From Lachnospiraceae bacterium KM106-2 (GTDB lineage Bacteria > Bacillota > Clostridia > Lachnospirales > Lachnospiraceae), in assembly GCA_009731425.1 (NCBI GenBank), contig AP018794.1, positions 2,921,960 through 2,985,959 on the forward strand: a stretch of DNA of 64,000 nucleotides, read 5' to 3'. Within the stretch, counting starts at the first letter, position 1. Every line of letters begins with the position of its first letter. Below are positions 46,272-57,009 of the stretch, in pieces. Position numbers and translations under genes: made by a program. The notes beneath the pieces were generated by a model. It did no database searches. It saw nothing but the letters and a program-made list of their open reading frames with translations, and was not told the DNA's origin.

Positions 46272-46960
46272 TTCTTATCACCCCACCGATAGCCGATTCC
46301 ATATACCGTCTGAATATACTTGGGATGAGTTGCATCTTCTTCCAGTTTATTTCTTAATCGCTTCACCACAACGGATAACGCATTTTCATCAACATACTCC
46401 GCTCCATCTGTCCATAAACGGTCTACCAAATCCCCACGTCTTAGAGTAATATGCGGATTTTCTACAAATAAGCGTAATAATCTTTGCTCATTCTTACTTA
46501 ACTCTACAAGCTCGTTTCCTTTTCGAAATTCCATACGATCAAAGGAAAAGCTCCAATCATCAATTTCATAGTCGCCACTTTTATTGCTTCCCTTCGCCTC
46601 TAAATTTCTGAATCGCGCATTAACTCTAGCTCGAAGGATCATTAAGCTAAATGGCTTTGTTATGTAATCATCAGCTCCTAACTCCAGTCCTGTCACCACA
46701 TCCGTTTCTAAATCGTTAGCGGTTAATATGATCACTGGCATCTCTGATGTCTTTCTCAATTCTTTTAATAAATCTAATCCATTTCCGTCTGGAAGGTTCT
46801 CATCCAATATAATTAACTGTAAATCCGGATTATCGCGCAATAACTCATTTGCCTTTGTAAGACAATACGCTTGTAGAATACAATCATCCTGCTGCTTGAT
46901 TGCTAATTCAATTCCTCTATTTAATGCCTCATCATCTTCTACAATCATAATCTTTCTCAT
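46268..46960 (-). CDS. OmpR-family response regulator of the FtsX-type ABC operon
   Basis: 230 residues. Receiver with IVEDDEALNRGIELAI, phospho-Asp in LIILDENLPDGNG, VIILTAND and Lys in ITKPFS. Winged-helix C terminus with LVELSKNEQRLLRLF and VVKRLRNKLEE. The phospho-acceptor loop reads DENLPDGNG, as in regulators of BceR-like systems. First gene of RR-kinase-ATPase-permease; ribosome site AAGGAGGG. Likely controls its own operon. Confidence 0.9.
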   Translation of the reverse strand: MRKIMIVEDDEALNRGIELAIKQQDDCILQAYCLTKANELLRDNPDLQLIILDENLPDGNGLDLLKELRKTSEMPVIILTANDLETDVVTGLELGADDYITKPFSLMILRARVNARFRNLEAKGSNKSGDYEIDDWSFSFDRMEFRKGNELVELSKNEQRLLRLFVENPHITLRRGDLVDRLWTDGAEYVDENALSVVVKRLRNKLEEDATHPKYIQTVYGIGYRWGDKK

Positions 46961-47043
46961 GCCTTGCCCTCCTTTTACCTTTCCTTACCATTCTAATGAA
47001 TAAATCCATTAAAAACAAGTTTCGCCCTCACTTTGTACGTAAA

Positions 47044-47076
47044 AAGAAGGATACATCCTATAAATGCATCCTTCTT
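47044..47076 (-). terminator. Terminator of the SpoIID-type gene
   Basis: AAGAAGGATACAT (47044-47056) pairs with ATGCATCCTTCTT (47064-47076). On the minus strand it is followed by TTTTT. Confidence 0.85.
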
Positions 47077-47083
47077 AGCTTGA

Positions 47084-49489
47084 TCAATATATTGTGCCAA
47101 TTTCAATATTATCGTAATAATGCTTTAATATTTCCTCACATGTCATTCCCAGTTTCACAAGCGATTTCACACCATTCTGACTCATTCCCACTCCATGTCC
47201 ATAGCCACCGCCGTATAACTGGATTCCATCTGCATTGCTATCAATGACGAAGAAAGAACTAGGAAGTAAGTTAAGATTCTTTACTTTCGTACCATCCTTT
47301 CTGATCACAGTATCATACATAGGTGCTAAAATCTGTCTGATAAAGGATTCTGAAGTCACTCGAACTGTATTGTCAGAACCTACGATTTCAATTCTGCTTA
47401 CTAAGCCACTCTTAGCTCTCTTGATGACTTTTATTTTCTGTACGGTTCCAATTGTATCAATCGCTCTCTCATAATACTTTCCATCGGAATTAAGTGTCTT
47501 TACATAATCTGATTTCTTATTATAGATATCCTTCAATCTACGATCTACCATCTTGGTCAGATTATCATATGATATTTTCACATTCCAACGATACCATGGA
47601 TAATCTTCATCTAGCATCTCTTCTTTATTGGAGGTTAAAAACTCTCGAAATGCCTGATCTGATGAAAAGTCCTTTGTCTCTTTCTTTCCATCAGAGGATT
47701 GGAAATGTCCTACTAGATAAGGAATCGTCTTTTTATTTACCCATACATCGCTAACACTGGACGTATTTCCACAAGAGGTCGAATAATAATAAGCAAAAAT
47801 AACCTTGCCTTGATACTGCAATACCTTTCCCCTTGTCTCGTCTACTGCCTGCTTTGCCAATTTATCTTCACCATGATTATTATAGACCTGATAAGCGGTA
47901 CTATCATCCACATGAGCGCCATAGGCACTGCAACTATTAGCTGCCAAATGATTATATGCATAGCTCCTTGCACAGATCGCTTGTGTCTTTAATGCTTCAA
48001 GTCCATAGGAAACCGGCATTTCACTTGGTACTACTGCATACAAATACTCTTCTAATGGAAGCTCATTTACTACGGTAAGCTTTCCACTTCTCTTTACAAT
48101 TTCAATTGTTCCACGATAACTTGGACTGCCTTTTGCTCTTACTATTGATGTGATCTTTACCTTCCCTGAATCACTTTCCGTCTTGATCTCGAGACGTCCA
48201 CTTGCTAGCATTTTATTAGAAGTTTTAATCGTTACCTTCTCACCAGCTTCGTATTTTTTCTCTGTCCGATTCTTACCATTTCCATAGGAGACGATAAAGT
48301 TCTCATCTGAAGTTACCGTCACCTTTTTATGATAAACACTATCATATCCATTATTTCGTATCAACACTCGGATATTTTTAGCTGTCAAAGAATCCGTGAT
48401 CAATGCGGCACATATCTTTCCATGAGTCATAACGAACTCACAGTTTGAATAGCCTACTAAGATGGAGTTTGGTGCCTCTGCCATTAATTCACCATAGATC
48501 TGATAAACCTTAAAATCATCATCTAATTTTACGGTTCCATATTTCTCAAGATCAATGGAATCCTTTGAAATGCTAAGCACTTTCGCCTTTATCTTCTCTG
48601 GTTTTAGTGTAATCTTCGTTACTTTCTGATTTGTGATCACCAAATCCGCCACTACGGTCTCTATCTTTTCAGAAACTTCCGATTTCGCCATGAAAACTCG
48701 CTTGATACCATTAATAAATGCAGTGATTTCTTTTCCATCCATCTTAAGAATATAGGCGTTATGGATCGTAACCTTCTTATCTACGGTACCTGTAATCGCT
48801 ACTAATTCACTATTTGATACATAAGCCTTTAATGTATGATCTACGTAATTCTTTGCATCGATGCCATTCACTTCATATTGTCCTTGATCCGTAGAAACCT
48901 TTTGGTTTGTCTCTTTCTTCTGCTCTGGTATCCCAATCACATAAAGTTCTTTCTTCTTTATATAGGAAACAGTCTGTCCATTTTCTTTATGCAGATAGAC
49001 ATTCTTAATCAGCTGATCATAAAGCTTTGTAAAATCATTGAGCCCTATATTTTGTTTTCCCTGCTTCGAGCTATTTACTTTATTCAGAGTTACCTTTTTC
49101 TCTTTCTGTATCAATTGAATCAATTGATCTAACTCTGTATACGTTACCTTATCCATCGGACCAAAAGTTGTCTCATTCGCTGAAAATGCACTTCCAAGCC
49201 CCATGCTCACCAGTCCATTGATATAACGGTCATACCAGTCATCTTGCTTGGAGTCTTTATATGTATGACTCCTCTCCAGTCCATCTAATTCGTCTGTGGT
49301 ATAAGCCAATAACGAAAGCATCTTTGCTGCCTGCGCATGAGTAATCCCCTTGTCACCATTTACCGCAGATACCGAGGTTTCTTCCCTCGTTGCTTGTAAC
49401 CGAACTGTCACATTTCTCGCAAAAACCATTACCATACAGGCAAAGCAGATACCAATCAATATTAATCTTGTTTTATTCCCTTCATTCAT
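47084..49489 (-). CDS. SpoIID/LytB-domain surface protein
   Basis: 801 residues. N-terminal membrane anchor (about 7-25), followed by a region like S-layer-homology repeats (ITHAQAAKMLSLLAY, DDWYDRYINGLVSMGLG, 40-130). A long beta-rich middle follows (190-480). The SpoIID domain starts YRGTIEIVKRSG and contains LPLEEYLYAVVPSEMP, ALKTQAICARSYAY, YYSTSCGNTS and, at the end, GYGHGVGMSQNG. SpoIID is a lytic transglycosylase acting on denuded glycan; SpoIID/LytB relatives modify vegetative walls. ATG 49489 (GGTGG 8 bases upstream) is chosen over TTG/ATG starts upstream. Confidence 0.82.
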   Translation of the reverse strand: MNEGNKTRLILIGICFACMVMVFARNVTVRLQATREETSVSAVNGDKGITHAQAAKMLSLLAYTTDELDGLERSHTYKDSKQDDWYDRYINGLVSMGLGSAFSANETTFGPMDKVTYTELDQLIQLIQKEKKVTLNKVNSSKQGKQNIGLNDFTKLYDQLIKNVYLHKENGQTVSYIKKKELYVIGIPEQKKETNQKVSTDQGQYEVNGIDAKNYVDHTLKAYVSNSELVAITGTVDKKVTIHNAYILKMDGKEITAFINGIKRVFMAKSEVSEKIETVVADLVITNQKVTKITLKPEKIKAKVLSISKDSIDLEKYGTVKLDDDFKVYQIYGELMAEAPNSILVGYSNCEFVMTHGKICAALITDSLTAKNIRVLIRNNGYDSVYHKKVTVTSDENFIVSYGNGKNRTEKKYEAGEKVTIKTSNKMLASGRLEIKTESDSGKVKITSIVRAKGSPSYRGTIEIVKRSGKLTVVNELPLEEYLYAVVPSEMPVSYGLEALKTQAICARSYAYNHLAANSCSAYGAHVDDSTAYQVYNNHGEDKLAKQAVDETRGKVLQYQGKVIFAYYYSTSCGNTSSVSDVWVNKKTIPYLVGHFQSSDGKKETKDFSSDQAFREFLTSNKEEMLDEDYPWYRWNVKISYDNLTKMVDRRLKDIYNKKSDYVKTLNSDGKYYERAIDTIGTVQKIKVIKRAKSGLVSRIEIVGSDNTVRVTSESFIRQILAPMYDTVIRKDGTKVKNLNLLPSSFFVIDSNADGIQLYGGGYGHGVGMSQNGVKSLVKLGMTCEEILKHYYDNIEIGTIY

Positions 49490-49706
49490 TCTCATATCCA
49501 CCAATCTATCATTCCATAATTAAACTCAATTATTGCATACTCTAATATATTGCGTCAATACGAAGAATATGTTGTCCAACCCAAATAAAATTATTCATTT
49601 ATTATCTACTCTTATGAAAAACATATCCACAGCTTATAAATATTCTGAAAATAGTGTATATTGTGATTATTTTTGCCGTAAATTAATAAAATATTCACTA
49701 TTTTCA

Positions 49707-49735
49707 TTGACAATTCAACTTTTTCCTGTTATCCT
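49707..49735 (+). promoter_or_regulatory. Promoter of the purine permease gene
   Basis: -35 TTGACA (49707-49712), 17-bp spacer, -10 TATCCT (49730-49735). The 5' leader is only about 45 nt, too short for a purine riboswitch. Confidence 0.65.
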
Positions 49736-49785
49736 CTATATGTATGTTTATTCACTAAATCATTCAAAATATTGGAGGTCTTCTA

Positions 49786-51153
49786 ATGTTAGAGAAGTTA
49801 TTCAAACTAAAGCAAAACAACACAAATGTTAAAACAGAAGTTTTAGCAGGTATCACAACTTTTATGACAATGGCTTATATCCTAGCCGTAAACCCAAATA
49901 TGTTAGCTGCCGCTGGCATGGATGCAAATGCTGTATTAATTGCAACTGCAGGCGCTTCATTTTTAGGTTGTGCTTTCATGGCATTCCTTGCTAACTATCC
50001 ATTTGCATTAGCACCAGGTATGGGACTTAACGCATACTTTGCATTTACAGTATGTGGCTCTATGAAAGTTAGCTGGCATGTAGCCTTAGCTGCCGTATTA
50101 GTTGAAGGTATCATCTTTATCATCTTATCATTAACAAATGTTCGTGAAGCAATCTTTAATGCTATTCCATTTACTTTAAAACAAGCTGTTAGTGCTGGTA
50201 TCGGTTTATTTATTGCATTCATCGGCTTACAAGATGCTAAACTTGTTGTTAATGAGGACTCAACATTAGTTACATACCAACATTTTGCTAAGGCAAGTTT
50301 CAGTAAAGAAGGAATCTGTGCAGTTCTCTGCTTGATTGGATTATTCATTACTGCAATTCTCCTTATTAAAAAAGTAAGAGGCGGAATCCTTTGGGGTATC
50401 ATTGCAACTTGGATTCTTGCAATGATTTGTGAAAAGATCGGCTGGCTTAAACTTGATACATCTGTATTCCCAACTTTCAATGGACTTCACTTAACAAGCA
50501 TCACGAAGACATTTGGTCGTGCTTTTGAAGGTCTTGGAGAATTCAATGGTCTAAATATTATGAACTTTATCGTTATCGTCTTTGCTTTCTTATTCGTTGA
50601 TCTATTCGATACATTAGGAACTTTGATCGGTGTATCTAGTAAAGCAGACATGTTAGACAAAGATGGAAAATTACCACACATTAAAGGTGCTTTATTAGCA
50701 GATTCTCTTGCTACTTGTACTGGTGCTATCCTTGGTACTTCTACAACTACAACATTCGTTGAGAGTGCTTCTGGTGTAACAGAAGGTGGAAGAACTGGTT
50801 TAACATCAATCGTAACCGGTTTATTATTCCTTGTATCTATATTCTTCGCACCTGTATTTACAGCTATTCCTCAATTTGCAACTGCACCAGCCTTAATCAT
50901 TGTAGGATTCTACATGATCGGTTCTGTTGCTAAGATTGATTTCAATGATTTCGTAGAAGGTATTCCTGCATTCTTATGTATCATTGCAATGCCTTTAATG
51001 TATAGTATCGCAGAAGGTATCGCAGTTGGTGTTATCTCTTATACATTGATCGCATTATTTAGCGGAAAAGCAAGAGAAAAGAAAATTTCTGTTCTTATGT
51101 ATATCTTAACGATTGTATTTATTGCAAAATATATTATCATCGCATTAAACTAG
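49786..51153 (+). CDS. NCS2-family purine permease (AzgA/PbuG type)
   Basis: 455 residues with about twelve to fourteen membrane segments. The N terminus carries VKTEVLAGITTFMTMAYILAVNP and NYPFALAPGMGLNAYFAF. LFVDLFDTLGTLIGV and ESASGVTEGGRTGLTSI follow. These are hallmarks of the AzgA-like branch that imports adenine, guanine or hypoxanthine with protons. ATG 49786 follows TTGGAGG. Single gene with its own promoter and terminator. Confidence 0.93.
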   Translation: MLEKLFKLKQNNTNVKTEVLAGITTFMTMAYILAVNPNMLAAAGMDANAVLIATAGASFLGCAFMAFLANYPFALAPGMGLNAYFAFTVCGSMKVSWHVALAAVLVEGIIFIILSLTNVREAIFNAIPFTLKQAVSAGIGLFIAFIGLQDAKLVVNEDSTLVTYQHFAKASFSKEGICAVLCLIGLFITAILLIKKVRGGILWGIIATWILAMICEKIGWLKLDTSVFPTFNGLHLTSITKTFGRAFEGLGEFNGLNIMNFIVIVFAFLFVDLFDTLGTLIGVSSKADMLDKDGKLPHIKGALLADSLATCTGAILGTSTTTTFVESASGVTEGGRTGLTSIVTGLLFLVSIFFAPVFTAIPQFATAPALIIVGFYMIGSVAKIDFNDFVEGIPAFLCIIAMPLMYSIAEGIAVGVISYTLIALFSGKAREKKISVLMYILTIVFIAKYIIIALN

Positions 51154-51165
51154 ATCATTAAAAAT

Positions 51166-51213
51166 AAAAAAGAGGATCCGGTTGCTTCATGAGCGACTGG
51201 ATCCTCTTTTTTT
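51166..51213. terminator. Bidirectional terminator, purine permease / DUF4340 gene
   Basis: AAAAAGAGGATCC (51166-51178) pairs with GGATCCTCTTTTT on the other side of an interrupted loop, with T7 on the plus strand. Confidence 0.88.
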
Positions 51214-51231
51214 ATCAACATTATTCTTATG

Positions 51232-52545
51232 TTATTTCAATAATGCTTGAATAGCATTTACATCACGGACATCCACTAATAACAGAACACCTTTTCCGGT
51301 ATCAACTGCCGCATAACTATCGTCATATTGATAGACTACCATCGTCTGACTGCTCTTCGCATTTAATTTTACTGTAAACATCTTAGAACCAACCTTCTTA
51401 GATGCCGCTTTCACAGCCTCAAGCGCATTGATCTTATTAAAAATACTCTTAATCTTTTTGCTGCTCTTAACGGTAATATTCTTATCCGAAACAGTCGCTG
51501 CAATGGATTTTACGTCTCCTACTTCAAGCGAAGTCATCGTCTTATTCAAATACTCAAATGGATCAACCGAGATCATATTCTCAACGGTAGACGATGATAA
51601 CTTGTAAATATACTTGCTATTACTATCTTGAACATAATAGTAATCGCCTGATTGATTACCGACTAATAAAGTAAATGTCTTTTCTTTCTTACTCTTTGTA
51701 TAAACGATCTTAACCGTTGCCTTTGGCTGATCTAAGCCATATTTCTTTAACTCTTTTCCCGTATAATCAACGTTTTCACTATAATTTAAATCTGTAAAAT
51801 TACTGATAAAGGAAGATACATTGGTAGTATCTGCTGCTACCTCTTTTCCATATGGCTGATCCATAGTCCAAGTCTTATCGTAATCACTATCAGACTGATC
51901 CTCGTGGTAACTCAATTTAATTACAGAAGAACTTCCTTTTGTCACCTCAAGTGATTTAACATTACTATCTGAAAGACTTGGTGTCGATTTCACCTTTGTT
52001 AAGGAACTCAATGATTGAGAGAGAGAAGTATATACGGATGAACTAACAAGATAGATTGCGTCTTTTCCTTCTAGTTTAGCATAGTAACTGCTCGAATCAC
52101 TCGGTGAAGCCATACCAACTAAGATTCCCTCTGTCGTTCCATCGGATAGCTTTAACGTTGCTGTTAACTCTGGCTGATCTAGCCCATATTCCGTCAAATC
52201 CTCTGCCTTATCTACTACTGTCTGAGTCGCAGCAATGCTAGAGAAAGTGGATACCATAGAACTAATGGTATCCTGATTTAAAGGACGATCACTTTCCTCT
52301 TTGCAAATCCATTTCTTATTGCTTTTCACAAATGTAATCGACGCATTGGCTGTCTTTATACTTAATGAATCCGCTTTATCCGTATCTGCCTTTAAAATTG
52401 TTTTCTCTGCTGAATCAGAGGAATCACTACTCTTTTTCGCACTTTCTTTTGATTGATATACTGTAATCCCAATATAGGATACTACTAAGACCACCATAAG
52501 AAGAATTAATAAAAGCAATGGATTATGCTTCCCCTTTTTCGACAT
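51232..52545 (-). CDS. DUF4340-domain lipoprotein-like protein of Gld-type ABC operon
   Basis: 437 residues. One N-terminal membrane helix (about 10-29). Two similar halves follow, each with W-x-x-x-x-P (KKWICKEESDRPL; TWTMDQPYGK) and a later YGLDQPxxTxxL/I (YGLDQPELTATL at about 133, YGLDQPKATVKI at about 275). This internal repeat is typical of DUF4340. The body lies outside the membrane. Its ATG overlaps the stop of the GldG-like gene (TAATG). Last gene of the operon; probable accessory to the ABC exporter, function unproven. Confidence 0.8.
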   Translation of the reverse strand: MSKKGKHNPLLLLILLMVVLVVSYIGITVYQSKESAKKSSDSSDSAEKTILKADTDKADSLSIKTANASITFVKSNKKWICKEESDRPLNQDTISSMVSTFSSIAATQTVVDKAEDLTEYGLDQPELTATLKLSDGTTEGILVGMASPSDSSSYYAKLEGKDAIYLVSSSVYTSLSQSLSSLTKVKSTPSLSDSNVKSLEVTKGSSSVIKLSYHEDQSDSDYDKTWTMDQPYGKEVAADTTNVSSFISNFTDLNYSENVDYTGKELKKYGLDQPKATVKIVYTKSKKEKTFTLLVGNQSGDYYYVQDSNSKYIYKLSSSTVENMISVDPFEYLNKTMTSLEVGDVKSIAATVSDKNITVKSSKKIKSIFNKINALEAVKAASKKVGSKMFTVKLNAKSSQTMVVYQYDDSYAAVDTGKGVLLLVDVRDVNAIQALLK

Positions 52546-53960
52546 TAACGTCTCCTCCTTCTATACCAGATCATAAATCCAGCGAAAAGACAAATTACAG
52601 GTAAGACAATAACAAGAATGATCGTCCACATTGTTGTTTGTGAACCACTCACTGTCAGATAAGTTGTTGCTACACTACGCTCTGGAATTGATAATCCAGC
52701 CTCTTTATCTGTGATCGTCTGAATCGTCTTCAAGAATAAATCCTGGTTTCCGGTATTATCTAAGTTAAGGCTATTTTCATCCACAAAATATGCAGATGAG
52801 TAAACTGCCAATTTGGTTTCCTTCTTGTTATATTTCTCCGTAATATACACACCTAGATCAAATGGTCCATCAATATCTTTATCGCTCTTACTCGTTGTAG
52901 AAGATTCCGTATCGGCAGCTGCATAAGCATTATCAGATGTTGTTAAGATAGACTCCATCGAAACCGTACTGCGAGTATCCGTCTTTTGTAACCCTTGTGC
53001 ATGGATCATAACAACTGGCTTTGTAATATCACTGGTCCAGTCTAAAGACTGAACTTCTGGAAGGGTATAATACGTATAACCATTCACACTATGATCAGAA
53101 TCCTCAATTACGATTCCGTCTACTGTTTTCACGCCATAATATTCTAATATAGAATTAAAATTAGACATATTTTCTGTTGTATAAGCAGATACAAGGATGG
53201 CCTTTCCACCATTTTGTAGATACTTCTTGATCATAGTTGTCTCATCATCTGTAAAATCCGTTGTTGGTCCATTGATCAAAAGGATATCACAATCACTTGG
53301 AATTGATTTCTCTGTTAATGTCTTCAACTCTTCGATTGTCACGTTTTGCTTCTCTACTGCCTTTGTCATACTTGTTCCTAATTCCACTTCGTTATGACCA
53401 GTAACCTGATACAGCTTTGGCATATCCTCAGAGGTAACATACTGAAGAGCAGAAGTGATCTGACCTTCTACATCAATTGCTGTTACGGATGATTGATACG
53501 TAGAATAATCCACTTCTGACACAAGCATATCATCATAAGGAACATATTTATATTTCTTATTCGTTTCATTCACCACAATAACACTATTGTCTGCAACAGT
53601 TTCAGACGAATCCACATAACTGCTAGTAAATTTCGGGTAAACAACAGGATCCTTTTTTACGACTGTTATCTTGTCAGATAAATTTCCATATTTATTGATA
53701 ATCTCTTCAATCTGCGATGCCTCACTGCCATTTTCAACAATATAATAAAGTTTGATCTTATCCTTTATTCCAGATACCACTTTCTTTGTATCACTTGTCA
53801 AGGTATACATTCCATCTTGACTCAAATCGACTTTCCAATCGAACTTATTCACAATCAAGTTAAAAATAAGGACAATTACTAACACTACCAACATAATTGC
53901 AGAGCTATACGCGCCATTTTTAAACTTCTTTCCTTGAAAGGACTCTTTTATTTTATTCAA
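52545..53960 (-). CDS. GldG-like ABC-transporter auxiliary protein
   Basis: 471 residues starting at TTG 53960, eight bases after GGAGG. The longer frame to 54032 would overlap the permease gene and lacks a site. N-terminal helix (about 18-40) is followed by LSQDGMYTLTSDTKKVV and the ABC_transp_aux domain with KIKLYYIVE and CDILLINGPTTDFTDDE. A C-terminal helix (about 440-465) ends in RRRRR. Such proteins pair with ABC-2 permeases in gliding and many non-gliding bacteria. Sits between permease and DUF4340 genes. Confidence 0.85.
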   Translation of the reverse strand: MNKIKESFQGKKFKNGAYSSAIMLVVLVIVLIFNLIVNKFDWKVDLSQDGMYTLTSDTKKVVSGIKDKIKLYYIVENGSEASQIEEIINKYGNLSDKITVVKKDPVVYPKFTSSYVDSSETVADNSVIVVNETNKKYKYVPYDDMLVSEVDYSTYQSSVTAIDVEGQITSALQYVTSEDMPKLYQVTGHNEVELGTSMTKAVEKQNVTIEELKTLTEKSIPSDCDILLINGPTTDFTDDETTMIKKYLQNGGKAILVSAYTTENMSNFNSILEYYGVKTVDGIVIEDSDHSVNGYTYYTLPEVQSLDWTSDITKPVVMIHAQGLQKTDTRSTVSMESILTTSDNAYAAADTESSTTSKSDKDIDGPFDLGVYITEKYNKKETKLAVYSSAYFVDENSLNLDNTGNQDLFLKTIQTITDKEAGLSIPERSVATTYLTVSGSQTTMWTIILVIVLPVICLFAGFMIWYRRRRR

Positions 53961-53976
53961 GTTTTCTGCCTCCTCC

Positions 53977-54823
53977 CTAGTTCCATCTTCTCTTATTAAT
54001 ACTCTGAACGGTAAATACAACAAATAAAACAACTACGCTCAGATAATAAACGATGGAGTTTAGATCTAAAATACCAATTGAAAAGTTATCAAAACGACTG
54101 CCCATAGCAAGTGAATTGCATATTTTTGAAACAATTCCATCATATAAACTTGATTTCACAAAGTATACCGCAAGTAAACATCCTTCTGTAACTAAAGTAA
54201 ATGCGATTGAAACCGTTAGATTATGCATTGCAAGATAAAGCAATAATGCAACAATGAGAACGATTAATGTCAGTACCAGTAATGCTGTCAGATGATCCGA
54301 TGGAATCATACTAGCAAGAGAAGGCATTAGATTGGTCACTAAAATTGTAACTGCTGTAACGATCAATGCGATTACCTGATTTTCTGTAATTGCTGAGATA
54401 AATAATCCAATTGCAATAAATGCTGCTCCCTGCATCGCAAAACCGAAGATAGCACTATAAGCTACTGCCAACTTCATTGTCCCAAATGAAGTCAGGATCA
54501 AAGGATAAAACAACATGAGAATCACGGTACAAGCATACAGTGTTAACGCTGCCAGATACTTTCCAAGTACCACCTGGGTAATGGATACCGGAGAGGTAAA
54601 GAGTAATTGATCTGTCTTCTTATTTCTCTCTTCTGATAATAATCGCATCGTCAGAATTGGAATAATGATAATAAATAGGAATTGAAGATTCTCTAGTACA
54701 TATGAAAAATCCGCAACAGTGTAAACCATGTTATAAACGACAAAGTAAATACCTACGATAGCCATAAAAATAGCCATATAGATAAATCCGATCATTGAGG
54801 TAAAATACGATTTCACTTCTCTT

Positions 54824-54840
<17 letters not shown>
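53977..54840 (-). CDS. GldF-like ABC-2 permease
   Basis: 287 residues with six membrane helices. EERNKKTDQLLFTSPVSITQVVLGKYLAAL between helices 2 and 3 is the usual coupling loop. The start is ATG 54840 (AGGAGG nine bases upstream), inside the ATPase gene by 17 bp. Forms the exporter with the ATPase at 54824 and the GldG-like protein that starts 16 bp after it. Substrate not known. Confidence 0.87.
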
Positions 54841-55786
<946 letters not shown>

Positions 55787-55916
55787 GTTAAAATCCTCCT
55801 TCTACTGGGTTATTTCTCTATTTCTAATAATTCATGTTAAAGGAATTTTACGAACTTTCTGTGAAAAATCTTTGATAATTTCTTGAACTTTCTTCTTACT
55901 CTTATTTATGTACACA

Positions 55917-55949
55917 AAAAAAGAATGTGGCGAACCACATTCTTTTTTA
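55917..55949. terminator. Bidirectional-type hairpin upstream of the Gld-type operon
   Basis: AAAAAAAGAATGTGG (55917-55931) pairs with CCACATTCTTTTTT (55936-55949). It most likely ends the dapB transcript arriving from the right on the minus strand. Confidence 0.75.
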
Positions 55950-55959
55950 AGCAAATTCT

Positions 55960-56165
55960 TTCCTTCCCCAGATTAATTACTAGGGGAAAGGTTTGGAGAA
56001 CTTCGTTCTCCATTATAAATCAGAAGGCGGAAACCGCGCTTTTCGGCTTCTGGCCTAGTGCGAGTAGGTTGCGTTCTTTGCAACTTGCACGAGCGAGTGC
56101 TAGGCATTCTGATTAAAGAACCGGATGAAAGGTGCCTTTCATCCTAGCTTGGTGCCTTTATCGAC
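55960..56165. repeat. Highly structured gene-free region with a copy of the GAGTGCTAGGCA element
   Basis: A chain of hairpins: GGAGAAC-ttc-GTTCTCC, an AGAAG/CTTCT-armed hairpin near 56021-56051, and GGATGAAAGG/CCTTTCATCC near 56123-56144. An outer pairing AATCAGAA (near 56018) with TTCTGATT (56107-56114) encloses GAGTGCTAGGCA (56095-56106), also seen at 1952 and 2102. No coding frame is supported. Together with 55787-55959 it forms a 388-bp gap. Confidence 0.55.
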
Positions 56166-56174
56166 AAGCTAATC

Positions 56175-56936
56175 TTATCCAATTACATTACTCATATCAT
56201 ACATTCCAGGTTCTTTTCCTGCTAAATACTTCGCTGCCTGAATTGCACCTTTTGCAAATACTGCTTTAGAATAAGCGGTATGCTTAATCTCGATCACTTC
56301 ATCCGTTCCTGCAAAGATAACTTCATGCTCACCAACAATACTTCCACCACGAACCGATGAAATTCCTAGTTCCTTTTTGCCTCTCTTTTTTCTCACGTGA
56401 GAACGATCATATACATATTCATATTTACCATTCATCGTATGATTCATCACATCCGCCAATGCAATTGCAGTACCACTTGGTGCATCTACTTTCTGATTAT
56501 GATGTTTTTCAACGATCTCAACATCGAAATTAGCATTTCCAAGTACCTGCACTGCCTGTTGTAATAGTTTAAAAATCGTATTAATTCCAAGAGACATATT
56601 GGCTGATTTTAAAATTGGGATCAACTTGCTCGTTTTTTTAACTAAGTCCAACTGTTCCTCACTTAATCCTGTCGTACAGAGTACAATAGGAAGCCCCTTA
56701 ACCGCTGCATTTGCAAGTAAGCTATCAATTGCTCTCGCATTGGCAAAATCGATGATCACATCTGCATTGATATGACAATCTTCCAGTGATTCAAATACCG
56801 GATAACCATTTTCTCTCTGATTGTTTAAATCGATCCCGGCTACAATCTGACAGTCCGGATCATCTTTTACAAGGTTTGTGATGACCTGACCCATATGTCC
56901 ATTACAGCCATGCATAATTATATTAATCATTTTCAC
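56175..56936 (-). CDS. dapB: 4-hydroxy-tetrahydrodipicolinate reductase
   Basis: 253 residues. NAD(P)H-binding GCNGHMGQ at the N terminus, the catalytic loop EKHHNQKVDAPSGTA, and SVRGGSIVGEHEVIFAG at the end. It catalyses the second step of lysine/diaminopimelate synthesis. The GTG at 56936 is six bases from AAAGG; an ATG two codons on (56930) is possible. It is 73 bp after dapA and shares its riboswitch-controlled transcript. Confidence 0.95.
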   Translation of the reverse strand: MKMINIIMHGCNGHMGQVITNLVKDDPDCQIVAGIDLNNQRENGYPVFESLEDCHINADVIIDFANARAIDSLLANAAVKGLPIVLCTTGLSEEQLDLVKKTSKLIPILKSANMSLGINTIFKLLQQAVQVLGNANFDVEIVEKHHNQKVDAPSGTAIALADVMNHTMNGKYEYVYDRSHVRKKRGKKELGISSVRGGSIVGEHEVIFAGTDEVIEIKHTAYSKAVFAKGAIQAAKYLAGKEPGMYDMSNVIG

Positions 56937-57009
56937 TCGTAACCTTTCTATTCTAAGTTGTAATCTAAATTTTTCTCTCTATGTATGTTGTATTATTTTC
57001 CTTGCTCTG

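Noticed and set aside
49505..49785. Purine riboswitch before the permease gene
   Set aside because: Looked for the conserved aptamer loops; none seen, and the mapped promoter leaves only about 45 nt of leader.
49995..50480. 161-residue minus-strand reading frame
   Set aside because: Antisense inside the purine permease gene; composition typical of a reverse-frame shadow.
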